Below are positions 1-12,479 of a stretch of 64,000 bases of DNA, in pieces (within the stretch, counting starts at the first letter, position 1; each line of letters begins with the position of its first letter). The stretch spans positions 186,001-250,000 of the forward strand of contig NOKP01000014.1 of the NCBI GenBank assembly GCA_002682825.1, given 5' to 3'. This stretch comes from Neonectria sp. B-13. Lineage: Eukaryota > Ascomycota > Sordariomycetes > Hypocreales > Nectriaceae. The notes below the pieces were generated by a model. That model was given only the letters and a program-made list of their open reading frames with translations. It was not told the origin of the DNA and searched no databases. The position numbers and the translations under genes were made by a program.

Positions 1-1809
1 GGACCGGTGGCTTGGTGCTTCTGCTTCTGCTTCTGCTTCCAGATGTGTCTCTTCTGTCGGTGGGTGTCCTTCCACAGCCGCAGCCGCAGCCGCAGCCGCG
101 TCAATATCGCTCTGCCGGCATTTCCTAGTGCCAATACCCGTCAGTCAGCCTGTACCCGTCGGCCTGCGACGTCCGCTGCCATTGCTGAAGCCGGCTTTGC
201 AGGGTGACGTTTCCATCCCCTCCCTGGGTCCGGCTTGGCGGAGCTGCTGTTCTGTGCTTATGCCTTGTTCTCTCTGTTTAAATGCAGAGGTGGCGCTGTA
301 CGGATCACCAAGGCCCTGTCTGCTGGCACACGACGCGCATGTCCGCACGAGCAACTACGTACCTACTTAGGTACAAAGGACAACCTCTACTAGTACGTCA
401 GTTAGTCTTGGACGGTGCGCACTCCACTCCGTGGGACCTCAGTGGAGCTGCTGCGACTTCGTTCCTGCATTGCTCAGGGAGCCGGTCCCCAGAAGGCCGA
501 CCGACTAGGAGAAAACTGGGCTAGGAGCGGTGCCTCGGTGCAAGACGGCAGGGCCCCGAGGCCCTGAGCACGACGCGGCCGATATCACTGGGTGCTCTTC
601 CCCGACGCTCGCTCTTCTCCTGGGTGGTACTTGGTACCGGTCCCAGCCAAACTCGATCAGCGAGCTTCGAAACGAAACCCACTTGCTGATCCTCCCGATG
701 CCTGTTGTTTTGGCGGATACTGGCCATGTCCTGCCTCGCCTGTCTTAGCCTGCGGCACGCAGAAGAGCTTGGACTCTGATGGCATCGCGATTTGTGTAGG
801 AGCAGCTCCTCGTACCTGCGGTCCTGCAGGTAGCTCTGCCCGCCCGATCCTGGCCCTATATGGAAGTCTCCTAACATGCTCCTCGCTGGCAGAGCTCTGG
901 GGCTTCCGGCTCTTTCTCCCTCATCCCATGGTTGAGAGCACGCCAGTCGTAGCGGTCGATCGACACACATTGCGTCGCCCAACCATGGCACCCGCTCCTT
1001 GTTGTTGCTTCTGTGGACTTGAAGAAAATTTCCTTTCTTTTCTTCTTTCCTTTTCCGACTCTGCCTTTCGCTTCTTGACGTGTGTTGTGTGTGCTGGCGT
1101 CTACAATGCCCGTAGCGTACACAGCCCCTACTTACTTGCCTCCGGCTTGTCGAGACGCAGCAGTCGAATGCCATCTAAAACACACCCCGTTGCTATTTGG
1201 GGTTGAGGCGTGCGGTCGCACCACAACCAGCCTCACGTCGCCTTACCACGAGTCCGACATGGCATGAGACTGTGGTAGCTGTACAGTGAGTGTCCCGTTG
1301 CCCGTCTGATCGATCCATTGCTCCTAGGCGGGCCCCTGCTGCGACCTCTCCCCCCCCCCCAGATTCCCGGGGTCGTGCCCGTCGAGCCAGGCCAACCCAA
1401 CCACGGAGTTCCGTCGAAGGGGTCCCCCTGGACCACCACCCTAGTCTTTCCTAGCCCCCAGCTCCGGGCTTGTCTAATCTTGGGAGGGTACCAGTCGCCT
1501 TGCCCCAAGATTGCATCAATCTCTTTGCTCCCAGGCCGTCTTATATTATACATAGCTCCGTCACCTTGACTGAGTCCTGGTCACCTCCCCCACCTTCTTC
1601 TGCAATAGGATCGATCTTGGTCCGTCTACTCTTACACCTCTGGCCTCTCACCTGTCGCATCTACGGAGCCTCAGAACCTGTCGTTTTCCCCTCACTAGCC
1701 ATCCCACAAAACAAAAACATCAGCAACTCTGGATCTGTATCATCGACTAATTATTAGAGGGCACGCCTCGCCGTCGCCCTCTGCGCCCTAGAGGCCCCGA
1801 GCCGCCGCC
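1..1809. other. Non-coding left flank and 5' region of the CRIB gene
   Basis: No protein-like reading frame or RNA gene is convincing here. The stretch holds hexanucleotide microsatellites, (CTTCTG)n at about 17-39 and (CAGCCG)n at about 75-98, and pyrimidine-rich segments. It probably includes the promoter and 5' UTR of the gene starting at 1810. A branch-like CTAAT followed by ATTATTAG near 1747-1756 could be the end of a 5' UTR intron, but no coding consequence can be shown. Confidence 0.5.
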
Positions 1810-4449
1810 ATGTGGGCTTCTAACATGCCTTACTACTCAGAGTATCACTCTGCACGTCCCGAGCGTGACGCCAATCTTAATGTTCTCTCGAAATCGGCCT
1901 TGTCTACCGTGTCTGGAATGACGCCTAACGACATAAACACCGGCAGCAACCACAACAACAACAATGGCAGCACTAGAGATATCGACCTCCCACTGCAGTC
2001 CCCCGCCAACCTTACCGAACTCATGGAGCCTGCCATCGATGGACCTCCATCTCCAGAGAGGATTCGCCAATTGAACAACCAGATGAAGCGAGCCTCTCAC
2101 CTCAATCGGGGCTTTGGCCACCGTGCGGCATCCTCAAGTGCATCTTCGCTCCTAGTTACCGAACGTGCTGGCTGGGAACAGACAATGGAGAATATGCCCC
2201 TTTCTCGTCGCTCCTCGAACCGGTCCGCTGCAAGCCGAAGCCCCTCACAAGATCGCCCTGATAGTGTGCAAGTTCTAGGAAAGAACATCTTCCACCGCCG
2301 TGCTAAATCGAGCAAGTCTGGGAGATCCAAGCGCGAGAGTAGTACCCACAGCTCGTCCGGAAGCTCCCTATACTCGACTGAAGCCCCCAGCGACAACTCT
2401 TTGGCCAACCTCAAGGACTCCTTCATGCCAACTATATTTGCACGCCGGAAAACTTCTCGCGATGAAACAACTCTCCAGAGAAAACTTCAGATTTCAGGAC
2501 CTTTCAACTTCCAACATGTCACTCACACGCCTCGCGACCAGATTGCCAACCTCCAACGCGGTAACCGCATGGAATTGATGGCAGAGCTCTCAACCTTGCG
2601 TGTCTCGGGCCCAGCAAGCGCCCCTGGTGTTATCGAGGAATCAGACGAGCAAGATCTTCAGTTCCCCAATTTCTCTGCCGAGAACGTTGGCGGTCAGGAT
2701 GCGGCCATGAACCGTCCTTCACTAGTACCCCGCCAGCCTGCGCCCATGTCCGGAACTCGCCGCCTTATGAAGCATGCCCGGTCACAGGAACAACTCCGAA
2801 CCACCCCGCCCCGACCTGTCCGACCCCCGAGATCTCCCATTGAGCAAATTGCTTCTCCTACTCTTGGCCCAGTGCCACCGCCGCGGGTGTCGAGCCGTCA
2901 ATCTACTCACCGAAATGGCAGCCCGACGGTCGAGCTGGATCGGCCGCAGACTAGTGGCGGGTTCCGCCGGCCTCAGCCATTCAGCCCCGGCGAGAGTCCG
3001 GAGCAGCCCCCGGCCACGTCTCGCGGATACGTGCTGGAGCCCGAATTCCCTGTCGTGGACGAAACTCGATTCTCACACGCCCTGACCACTCCTGACGACG
3101 CTGCTTGGCCTCTGGCCACCCCTGGTGGCGCATCCTATGAATCGTTGCTGGCGGATGTACCAGAGGAGGAGGAGCACTTCGCTCTCCCAAGACGTTCGCG
3201 GGTGAGTCTCGCCAGCAACACGTCGTCTCTCCGAGCCAGCCAGTCTGTTCCGATTCTTCGTACAATGGCTCAGTCTTATCGTATGAGCGGGGCCTCGGAT
3301 ACCTTGGAGACGTCTGCTACCCACCGTGCGACGAGAACCGGGCTGCAGGACGGCTGTGGGACCCTAGTATCGCCAATTCGGGAGTCTTGGGAGGATGACA
3401 TCGACTACTGCTACGAACACGAGGCCGATGCCAACTTCAACTACGAATGGGAGCGGCCGTCGTTGGACGTCGGTCGGGAGAACAGGGCGCCTGCGCCCCC
3501 GGTTCAGGTGGCTCTGGTGGATGATGAGCTGAGCGAGGCGCCAAGCGCCAGCACTGCTCACTCGTCGCCCGGTATGCTCTCCGCATCTCCATTCGATGTG
3601 CCGGCTCTAAGCCCTGCTAGTCAAGCATCTCCTCCCGTTGGCCACGAGGCCACAACCCCCGTTTCAGCAACAGCAGTCAAAAACAACTTCTCGCTACCAC
3701 GTGGGGAGAGAGCAAACCGGCCGCCCAACCTGAAACATAGTCGCTCTGACTCTCGTGCCTCGAGCTTCAAGGAGTGCCACGGCTTCACCCTGTCTCCATC
3801 CTTGCTCATCCCTAATGATTACCACCATCAGATGCTCGAGAATGAGAAGCAGGAGTTCCCCAACGACGAAGAGTTTCGTAACCGATTCTTCAAGTCCAAT
3901 GCCTTCTACGAAGACAACCTCGGCGTAGCGAACCACCCATCGTCTTTCATGCTGCAGCAGCGGGCCAGCGTCTCGACAACGGCGACCAACTCGACGACCA
4001 ACTCTACAACCGTCTCCGATTCCACCGGAGAGCGTCATGTCTCGGCCAACTCGACCTGGACAACCCTAACCCGGCTCACGAGCAGCACCTCGCTCAACAA
4101 GATGGCAGGGTCCTGGTCAGAGACCGGTGACCGCGTTCCGAGTACCCACCTCGCCGACCCACAGGATGATAGCGATCAGGAGGAGTCGACTCCGCCCGCG
4201 TCCCAGGATAACGATACGGTGCCCGAGCTTTCCCCATTCCCGGCGGCACCTGTCGTGAAGCGGTCGTTCCACAAGAGCCACGCCAGCGAGTCCATTGTCC
4301 GGGACGAAGTACCGCCCATGAGGTCCCCAGAGCCGACCAAGACTCGACGGCCTCGTGCCAGGACGACAAGCATGAGCCAGGCGCCGCCTGTCGGGCAGTA
4401 CGCTCTATTCCCCCGATCGAATATCAAGGGCAACGGCGACCGGATCTAG
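1810..4449 (+). CDS. CRIB-domain protein, Cdc42/Rac effector-like, largely disordered
   Basis: This is a single-exon protein of 879 residues. A p21-Rho-binding (CRIB) motif is readable at about residues 228-239: ISGP, then F-x-H, then a second H three residues on, as in Pak- and Gic-type effectors that bind GTP-loaded Cdc42 or Rac. The rest is Ser/Pro/Thr-rich and probably disordered, with basic stretches around 150-175 and PPR/PPRP proline motifs around 330-360 that could bind SH3 domains. An acidic-aromatic patch (DDIDYCYEHE) lies near residue 530. There is no kinase domain, so it is not a PAK. By analogy with fungal Gic proteins it probably acts in polarised growth at the cortex. The start at 1810 has a GCCGCC context; the second ATG at codon 6 is an alternative. 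Domain call is good; the exact orthologue is not established. Confidence 0.8.
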   Translation: MWASNMPYYSEYHSARPERDANLNVLSKSALSTVSGMTPNDINTGSNHNNNNGSTRDIDLPLQSPANLTELMEPAIDGPPSPERIRQLNNQMKRASHLNRGFGHRAASSSASSLLVTERAGWEQTMENMPLSRRSSNRSAASRSPSQDRPDSVQVLGKNIFHRRAKSSKSGRSKRESSTHSSSGSSLYSTEAPSDNSLANLKDSFMPTIFARRKTSRDETTLQRKLQISGPFNFQHVTHTPRDQIANLQRGNRMELMAELSTLRVSGPASAPGVIEESDEQDLQFPNFSAENVGGQDAAMNRPSLVPRQPAPMSGTRRLMKHARSQEQLRTTPPRPVRPPRSPIEQIASPTLGPVPPPRVSSRQSTHRNGSPTVELDRPQTSGGFRRPQPFSPGESPEQPPATSRGYVLEPEFPVVDETRFSHALTTPDDAAWPLATPGGASYESLLADVPEEEEHFALPRRSRVSLASNTSSLRASQSVPILRTMAQSYRMSGASDTLETSATHRATRTGLQDGCGTLVSPIRESWEDDIDYCYEHEADANFNYEWERPSLDVGRENRAPAPPVQVALVDDELSEAPSASTAHSSPGMLSASPFDVPALSPASQASPPVGHEATTPVSATAVKNNFSLPRGERANRPPNLKHSRSDSRASSFKECHGFTLSPSLLIPNDYHHQMLENEKQEFPNDEEFRNRFFKSNAFYEDNLGVANHPSSFMLQQRASVSTTATNSTTNSTTVSDSTGERHVSANSTWTTLTRLTSSTSLNKMAGSWSETGDRVPSTHLADPQDDSDQEESTPPASQDNDTVPELSPFPAAPVVKRSFHKSHASESIVRDEVPPMRSPEPTKTRRPRARTTSMSQAPPVGQYALFPRSNIKGNGDRI

Positions 4450-6008
4450 AGTCAGCCGGTTGGTTCTAGCTGCCATCATGCCATGTTTATGCTTTGTGCT
4501 TTTTCAGCACCCCCACCTGTGCCGCACGTTTGCAACATGCCCTAGCTGCAGCGTTTGATGCATTGCGGCGCAAGGCTCCCTTGTCAATTCGGGTGTACAC
4601 ATATGTATCTTGGGACACGAGCGGCTCAGTCAGGTGCAATGGCCCCTGGTCTGCGTGCCGCGTTGTACACCACCACCAACACCCTCGATGAAGGGTTTCA
4701 TTCATAGACGGAGTTTCTTTTTGTTGCGCGCATTTACGTCTTTCTTGTTTCCAGAAGGCATCGCATTATCGGTCGTTTTGCTTTTCTTTGTCATCTGTGC
4801 GCGTCTTACTTCCGCCACATTCGTGCGACTAGATGCGTACTTGTGGCGCTGCACGTGGCAGCTGGGATGACCTTTTTTCTTTTCTTTTTCATATGGGAAA
4901 GGGGATTCAAAAGAAAAGAAACCGTCGCTCACTGGGGGTGTACATTTTCTTTTTATGTTACTTTGCCCTGGAGGACGGGTAGAAGAAGGCATTGGCCAAG
5001 GACGCGAACAGGAGGAATGGCCCTGACCTAGAGAGACGGGCCGAATTGGATGGTTGCGATGGGATTTGACGAGTGATGATGGATTATGAACTTCTAGAAA
5101 AAAACCAGCAGCGAAGCTATCTGTACCAAGACCCTCGATGGCGACTAGCTTCAGGTCAAAAGAGCGCTGGCTGGGACTTGCACCAACAGTACGAAATAAA
5201 CAATAAAGAAGAAACCAACCAACAGCTGTGTGTGTCCCTATATGACTTGTTAATGATGGGGTTTATGAGATTGGTTACAGTAGTTTTGGCCGAGGCAACC
5301 AATTGGGTGGAGAGTTCTAGCTCCTCTTCATCGCTCACAGCGATTGACAAAGTTTTTCTCATTGGTCTCTCTTTACAACACGAGTTGATAGGCAAAGTCA
5401 GTGTGACAAAATCAGTTCTGAACTTGAGTGTCTGTGGTCTATCCTTGTCTGTCGCGTTAAGTCGTTTCCACGCCTAACAGCGGAACCTGCAAGCAATATA
5501 ACTGGAAACTTTCTCTACATGACTCGTTGACCCCATAATTTGACCACCAAGAAAACAGACAAAGGAAACGAGGATAAAAATGACGGTGATAAGAATCAAG
5601 AACAAACAAGAAAACAAGAAAACAAGAGCTAAACCGTAAAAGGAGGTAAAGCAACAATTTTAGAAGCAAAAGTCCGACCCCGCCCGTCCATATTCCCCCA
5701 CGGCCCAGATTCTACCCCTAATCTCGCGCAACTCCACCTGTTCGTGAAAACGTGCTCTCTGAAGCCTGTTCCTTGCTAAACCCTGACCCTTGTCTGACTT
5801 ACTGAAATGGAAGCTTTCGAGTAGATGTCGGTAAATGAATGGAGTTGAATAGGAGCTGAACCTCGAAATGGGGAAATCTCGAAAAATGCAGCGAAGGATA
5901 GAGGGGGAGTAGTTGTCGTACCATAGCATCCTAGTGGTTCCGGTCATTCGTTTTTTTTTGTCGTTACCTCTTCGTTTCGTGGAGAACTTGGTGATCCTCG
6001 AAGGTCGT
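4450..6008. other. Convergent 3' intergenic region
   Basis: The stretch separates the 3' ends of the CRIB gene (+) and the bHLH gene (-). It holds T-rich and A-rich tracts expected of 3' UTRs on both sides. The small frames in it show no family features. No RNA gene was recognised. Confidence 0.5.
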
Positions 6009-8523
6009 TCATTCTGGCCCGTCGTCCTGTTCGTCATCCATGCTGATGTTGAAATCTAGGGGCGTGTTGTTATCCCCAGGAGAGAGTGTGTCCTCCGAGA
6101 TGGAGCCTTTGAGTTGATGGAGGCTCCCCTGGAGCTCGTTCTTCTCACGCTCAAGCGTGTCGCGCTCCCGCTCGAGGGACTCGATGTGCTTGCGGGCCAT
6201 TTCCAGGACCTCGCCCTTACTGACCCTCCTGTCGCCCCAGTCGACAGGCGCGCCGCCATCAGACTCCTCGCCGTCCCCACTGGTGCGGATCTGCTCGGGG
6301 AGCGCATTGAGCAGGGACTCAAATTGGGCGTTGAGGCGGTTGCGATATTGCTTCTCGACGAGATTGTGGGAGGCGCGAGTGCGGCGATCCTCAGGAGTGT
6401 CAGAAGGCTTGGTGAAGCTATTCTTGGACGTGCGAGAGGCACTGCGGAGCTTGCTGAGGCGGCTGGAGGTGGTGGAGGAGGCCACAGAGGAAGAAGCCAT
6501 GGAAGTGGCCTTGGACCCACCGCTGGCCCGGCTGTTCTGGGAGGTAGAGCTGGGGCTGTTGGCCTCTGGAGAGTAGCCCTTGCGGCTATCGACCGATTTG
6601 CGGGAGTCTTTCTTCTGCTTTCTGGACCTGGCAGCCTTCCTAGGGCGAGAACCTGGTGCTTCTTCGAGTTCTTGTTGCAGCTCGTCAGGATCGGTCCATG
6701 GATTCGTTGATATCTGGGCAGCAGGTGTGGTCACAGTTGGGGTGCTGCTGTCCTGGCCAAGGTGATCCTCCCAGGAACTACCAAAGGTATATTGACTCTG
6801 CGAGGATTGGATACTAGATGGAGAGACCAGTGCTCCTCCGTACCCGAGCGTGGCATCTGACACGGTTGGTGAGAGATGGCCATGATGGGACATGGAGGGG
6901 ATCATGGTCCCGGGCACCTCGAAGTCGAACTGGCCTGAGTTCAGGGCCATTGACGGGTGGGCGACGCCATAGAGGCCCCATTCTACGGGCATTGTAGTGG
7001 TTTCTGGGGCCGCGTAACTCGCGGCGGCCATAGGGGCCGAGGTGTGAGGTTGATGGACCACATTGCCATGTAAGTCGAGGACGGCCGGGTGGTGAGGTTG
7101 GATATGGAGATGGGAGCGTGATGCGGCACGTGACTGGCCCGATTGGTGCGGGTGGTGAGAATGATGGTGTGGCGGCTGAGACGGGTGGTGTGGCGGCTGA
7201 GACGGGTGGTGTGGCGGCTGAGACGGGTGGTGTGGCGGCTGAGACGGGTGGTGTGGCGGCTGGTGCGCGGAGGCGGAAGGTGGCGCGGCGGCCACATGGC
7301 CACCATGTGGGTTCGGGAGGGGCCGGTGCGGGTGAGCACTGGTTCGACTAGAGGAGGAAATGGGCTGTTGCAGATGGTCCAGATGGGCCTGTGACGCTTG
7401 CCTGGTGCTATTCGTGGCGGCATCGAGATGGCCGGAGGGTGCTTGTGTCGTCGACAAGGACATGGGCATCTAGTTTTGCAATGTTAGCATCGGACTTTTG
7501 CGAGTTTTGCTGTCGCCCCCCTTGGTTCCTTCCTTGGTTCCTTGCTTGGCTCCTTGACCAGCTTTCTCTCGCCCCCTTCCTCGCCCTACTACCGATCGTT
7601 TGCCAAGAAGAATCTCCCGATTCGCGGGTATGACTTCGATTCGCTTAACATGCGTCTCGCGTATCTCGGCATTCCGTGCATCGTCCATCGTTCGTTGTAT
7701 GATTGTATATCCCTGTCTCTTTCTTTCTTTCTGTCGCTCGCCCCTTCTCTCTCTCCCTCTCTCTCTCTCCTTCTCCCTTTCTCTTGCTCTCGCGCTCTCT
7801 CTCTCTCGCTCTCGCTCTCTCTCCCCCCGTCCCCTTGCATCTTCTTCTCTCCCCATCGAGTGGCTTGTTGTCTCCCCCGGATTCGTCATCATCGCCACCA
7901 CAGCTCATCCACAGCATACACTGTCACGCGCTATCCCGTGGTGGATGATGGCTCGGGCCCGGCTCAGACTCAGCACACTAAGCCAAACAGACGGACGCCA
8001 TACCGTCTCCTGGCGGCAATCTCCGTATCCACGGACCAGACAAAAGACGGGCAAGACAAAAGCCACGACTCGCAAAGTAAGATCCAAGGGAGCCAAAGAA
8101 GCCCAAGGAGCGAAGGAGCAAAGAGCAAAATGCAAAAAGCAAAGAAGTAAGCGAGCGCAGACCTTTCCCGCCTCTCGGGACCTTCGCGCCTGGGTTCGAG
8201 ATTCAGCCACTGAGCTGATGTTCATCGAAAGACGCCATGTCTCACTCGAGTGACTCGACCCTGCGAGGCATCCGGCCCCGTCCACTCACAGCCGCAAAAC
8301 AGCTAACCACTGGGTCGACTGCCATGTGCCCCAACGTCCCATGTGCCACGACGCCCCTCCGAACAAGCTTTCCCGGGTCTTTGTAACCCCTTGACCCTGA
8401 CAAGTCTGGAGACTGACGCAACACAAACAAAAGAAAAACATCGGACCCTGGCGTGCTACGTACCTCAGGCTCGTCTATGAGGAAGTCATAGAACGACGCA
8501 TCCCCGCCGTGATCCCCCGCCAT
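6009..8523 (-). CDS. bHLH (helix-loop-helix) transcription factor, two exons
   Basis: The model is complement(join(6009..7469,8464..8523)), 506 residues. Exon 1 (20 codons) starts at ATG 8523 and ends at GAG followed by GTACGT. Exon 2 begins right after CTAG at 7470, with a TGCTAAC branch site about 20 bases upstream; both are phase 0. The intron is 994 bp, unusually long for such a fungus, and holds a long purine-rich tract on this strand. The basic region and helix 1 (SHNLVEKQYRNRLN, residues about 387-400) and helix 2 (VSKGEVLEMARKHIESLE) form a bHLH, followed by a zipper-like heptad stretch to about 475. The His/Glu/Arg pattern in the basic region predicts E-box (CANNTG) binding. The N-terminal part is Pro/His-rich, with five tandem copies of a 7-residue unit. 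The start at 7469 would be a truncated reading. Target genes cannot be read from sequence. Confidence 0.82.
7165..7265. repeat. 21-bp coding minisatellite, five copies
   Basis: A core TGGTGTGGCGGC recurs at 7165, 7186, 7207, 7228 and 7249, an exact 21-bp period. On the minus strand it encodes five in-frame PPHHPSQ units of the bHLH protein. The copies are almost identical at nucleotide level, indicating recent expansion or homogenisation. Confidence 0.9.
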
Positions 8524-11500
8524 GGTAAAGGGCTGGCGATGCTTGTTCGGTCTAGAATCGACTAACTCGCGTGGCTCGAGCCTCGTCTTGTTTCGTGTGC
8601 GTGTGCGATGTGCGTGTACGTGTGCGTGTGCGATGTGCATGCGTGTGTCTCGGTCGTCCTTCTGGTTCGTGTTCGCCTTGGAAGGGAAGTGTGTGCGAAT
8701 GGACGCGGGTGGATGTGGATGTTGGCGTCGTTGACCTTGACCTCGATGACGACCCTGACTGACTGACCTCGGGGGGTCTCGTTTCTCCTTTTATCCCTCT
8801 TGCGGCCTGGTCGGAGACTCGAAGGCGAGACACGGCTGATAGCCTGCAGACGGAGAGAGGTTTTGTTTGCGACACCGAGCGGAAGACGCACCTGTCTCGG
8901 GGTGACAGGTCTCGAGAGAGGGTAGTTGGTGGCTTGCTACCCGGCGTTCGCCAGCTTGTTCAGCTTGAGTAGCTTGTTCAGCTTGGACTTCGGTCTGGAG
9001 CTGAGCTTCGCAATGCCAGACTGATTAGTTGACTCTTCCTTGGTAGACCAGATTCGCGCGGCGTGAGCCAACGCCGGTACCGCGTGTCAACTTCAACGCC
9101 CCCGACCCGGGGACCAGGCAGCTTATACGGCGGGACGCCCGTGGACGAGATGTCACCGGAGCTTGCTGGACTGTTCGAACGCCACCCGCACAGAGCCGCA
9201 TCGGTATCGGACTAGCGATCGAAGCCGATGCTCTTCTGGCCCTATTTCCCCCAGGGGTAGTGGGCAATGCCGGCGTCTCGTGCTACCAGATTCCAAGTCA
9301 CCCCACTGAAGAGATTTCCGGCACCACGAGACAGCGTCAAGCGACACGATCGGATGTCTTCCCACCCAAATGAGCGAATGGGTCTACCGCTCTACCGGGT
9401 ACTGCCCCCTTGAGCCCCGATATGTTTGTCTGCTGTCTGTCTGCCGTCTCTCGACTTGTCGTTAGATGGCTGCTGTTGAAGTCAGGCTGCGTGCTGGGTA
9501 GGGTGACGTTTCGGTCGGCGGCACAGACCGGGCTCACTCACTGTCACTCTTTGTCTGCGTCTGTTCTCTTTCCGTCCTCTCTCCCTTTCTCTTCCTTTCT
9601 CTCTCTCGCTCGGTCTCACTCTTGGCCCAACACGAGCTCCTCTCTCTGCCCAGACTATGACTAGTCACCACGTTGCGGGTTCTGGGTCGATTGTTCCTGG
9701 CTCTCTCCTGTTCTTTCTCTTACCCTTTCGTCGTTGTATCCTCTCTCCTAGGAAAGCCGAGGCCGAGGTCGAGTGACTGGTCACGGGGTATACCCAATGG
9801 TAACCCAGAGCTATGAGCAGAGTGGCTCGAGCCCCTGATGACAACAATCCTCTCGCCGTCGCCTCGCTTGTCTCGTTTGGGAATCGAATGTCGTGGGACG
9901 GACTCTCTCGTGTCAAAATTCTAGGGCTGGGGACCGGCCTGTGAACTAGGACTGGGGATCTTTGGGGTGTCAAGCGAGCCCGACCCTCTCTTTCTTCTCC
10001 CACGTGAAGTAGCAACTTCCAATGAGAACAACCGGCTTGGACTGAGGAGCTTTGGCCGCGGCCGTTACGGCTGCTACAATTTGATGATACCCAGGGCGAA
10101 TGGATAACGGCGCAAGCCCAGAGTGGATTCGAGCTGACGCCTTGTCGGACAGGTTCCTTCTGCTGTCCAATTGCAATTTGCAAGGAAGTCCAAGTACTGC
10201 CCAGGATGGGAGAGTTGGAGTTGGGGCCGACAGACCCCGCCCTTACCGCCCAAGACCCAGGGCCCAGGACCAAAGGCGCCTTTTGGGGCCTCACCCCGTC
10301 GTCCACCCCGTTATCCGTCCATCCTGGGTTATGTGGGCGAGGGTGGAGGAAAAAAGGTTGGGTATGCGACCTCGTTTGAGGGCAGATCGGCGTTTGAGGG
10401 TCCCCTTGGGCCCAAGCTATTGGATGCCATCACCCGGAAGCCTTACAGCTCACATGTCAAGCACGGGACGCAAAACGCATGGCGAGAGTGTATAAACTTC
10501 CCTGTCATGGTTGGCCTCCTCCGCCACCGTCTCAAGCGATATCATCCTGGGACTTTCTGAGCAGTCAGAATCTTGATCTCTTCCCTCCCATTCCATCCCC
10601 GCTCCCGGGCACCGGCGGGGGAGTGAGATGAGAGTGAGCGCAGAGACGGCAAGGTGGAAAGCCGTTATCTTTCACTGGTGTCCCTCAGTTCAGGGCCCTT
10701 GCCAAGGTCTGTCCCAGCTCAGTTGTGTCCAGCTTCTGGGGATGCCTGGTCCGGTTGGTACGCTTGGTGCATAGTACGCTTGGTACGGCTGCTAGGGGGG
10801 GGCGGAGGAGAAGGGCGGGCCGCTTGGTGGTGAGAGAACGAATGCGGACCAATATTTAACTCAGGACGCCCGGGGGACAAGAGGCATGGGCAGAATCAGA
10901 AACGACCACGATGACGCCAGATGGCACCACTTGAAGCTCGCCCAGGTCTCATCCGGAGAGTTGGCGAGGGCAAAATCGAGAGCGTCTCGGGAAGCAAACA
11001 GGAGAGACTTGGACTACTTAGTTTACTCGTCGATGTAGTGATTGCTCATAGTGTGTGTGCTCTTTTGTGGCCCTGTCAACTATCAACTGCAGCCGCACTT
11101 GTTTCCGGGTGACGACATGGTGTAGACGCATTTGTCCATGCCCACCGCCGTCATGGTTCCTCGCTGGCCAGTGGCGATGGGAGCTGAAGGGTGGTCTGAT
11201 CCTAGATTTGCCAACCGAGGAGCGGGGGCGTGGCTGGCGATGGCCGGGGGCCTGTCTCCTGGGCGTTCCCTCGCTCTTGTCCCTCTTCCTGTCCCTGGTC
11301 TGGTCTGCTCCCTCCCGGTTGGGGTTGGGTCAGGCCTCGCTGTGAGTCGTCGTCGTCGTCGTCGTCGTGCCCTCAGGACCCTCCCGCATACATGCAACAT
11401 ATCTGCTTCGTCCAGTATAGTGCCTCTCTACATGGTGTGGGCCTCCTGCGGTGCGTCAATCGGTTAGACTAGACCCAACATCTCACACTGACAGAGTCGC

Positions 11501-12425
11501 ACCCCTGGGATCCGTTTGGCCTTCTTTGGCACATCGCGATTCCCAAAGCCCGGAGGTTTGTCACCCACGCCCCCCACCGCCCTGGTCGAAAGAGAAAGCG
11601 GAAAAGGCGGGTGGCCCCCCTCCTTTCCTGTTCCTGGAGGGTCTTCCATTTCTTTCCTTTTTGCCTTCGTGGACTAAGGCGGGACGAAGGCCGCTGGGGA
11701 AGATAGGCGGGAGAGGCTGGTCGGTGTCAGGGGGAGGAGGGAGCGGGATGAGACGCAGCAAACGGGCATTTTAGTGGGTTGGTGTGGCACACTGCTTGTG
11801 TGTTGAATTTTTTATTCTATTCTAACTTACTCAAGGTCGAATGACTATGTACTCTAGATTTCCGTCATTGTTTTGGTTATGTGTGCGGCTGGAGGGGTTT
11901 CTGGCTGTTGGGTCGAGCTGTCGTTGTGTGGTTGGGATTTCGCTGGTACCGAGTTCTGGCGTCACACACCAGCCTGATGCTCACTCGCCCCGACGCTGAC
12001 GGGTTATACTACCTTAGCTAGATGCGCAGTAGGTTACATAAACGAAACAGGGAAATACCACTGACGGGAATAAAGCACCACCAGGCAAGCGAGACCAGAG
12101 AGCAGTGTGGGCGACAAAGGAGTCTAAGAAAGAAAGGAAAAGGGACAAGAAGTCTCTCACATGGAAAGGGTAGCAGTATCGATTTCATGTATAGCCTTTT
12201 TTGAAGGGATTGCAATCCCAATGGTATATTAAAGTGGACGCGGAGCCGCGGGGCTGCGGCGTCGAGGCACAGCTACGAACTGGGGGACCAACTCGAAGTT
12301 GCAGCACAGGACGGCTTAAGCGCCGGATGGGAATACGAGGCGGAGAATTGGGGGCAGAGCCGCCTGCGGGAAGAGTGCGTTATCGCCGATTTAGGGATGG
12401 CAAGGCACTATATTACCTGGAAGTC

Positions 12426-12479
12426 GGGTAAGGGAGGGTAGGGTAGGGTAGGGTGGGTGAGTGAGTGAGTGAGTGAGTG
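12426..12479. repeat. GGGTA/GAGT short tandem repeats
   Basis: A run of about four GGGTA-type units is followed directly by about five GAGT units. It resembles degenerate telomere-type G-rich sequence, but the unit is five bases rather than TTAGGG and it is internal, so it is recorded only as a simple repeat. Confidence 0.7.

Noticed and set aside
521..1206. Overlapping ~200-codon frames on both strands
   Set aside because: No domain features, Arg/Ser/Pro-rich, no splice partners; likely chance in GC-rich DNA.
6114..6710. 198-codon plus-strand frame
   Set aside because: Antisense to the bHLH gene.
12426..12479. Internal telomere-like repeat
   Set aside because: Unit is GGGTA, not TTAGGG, and the sequence is flanked by unrelated DNA; kept only as a simple repeat.
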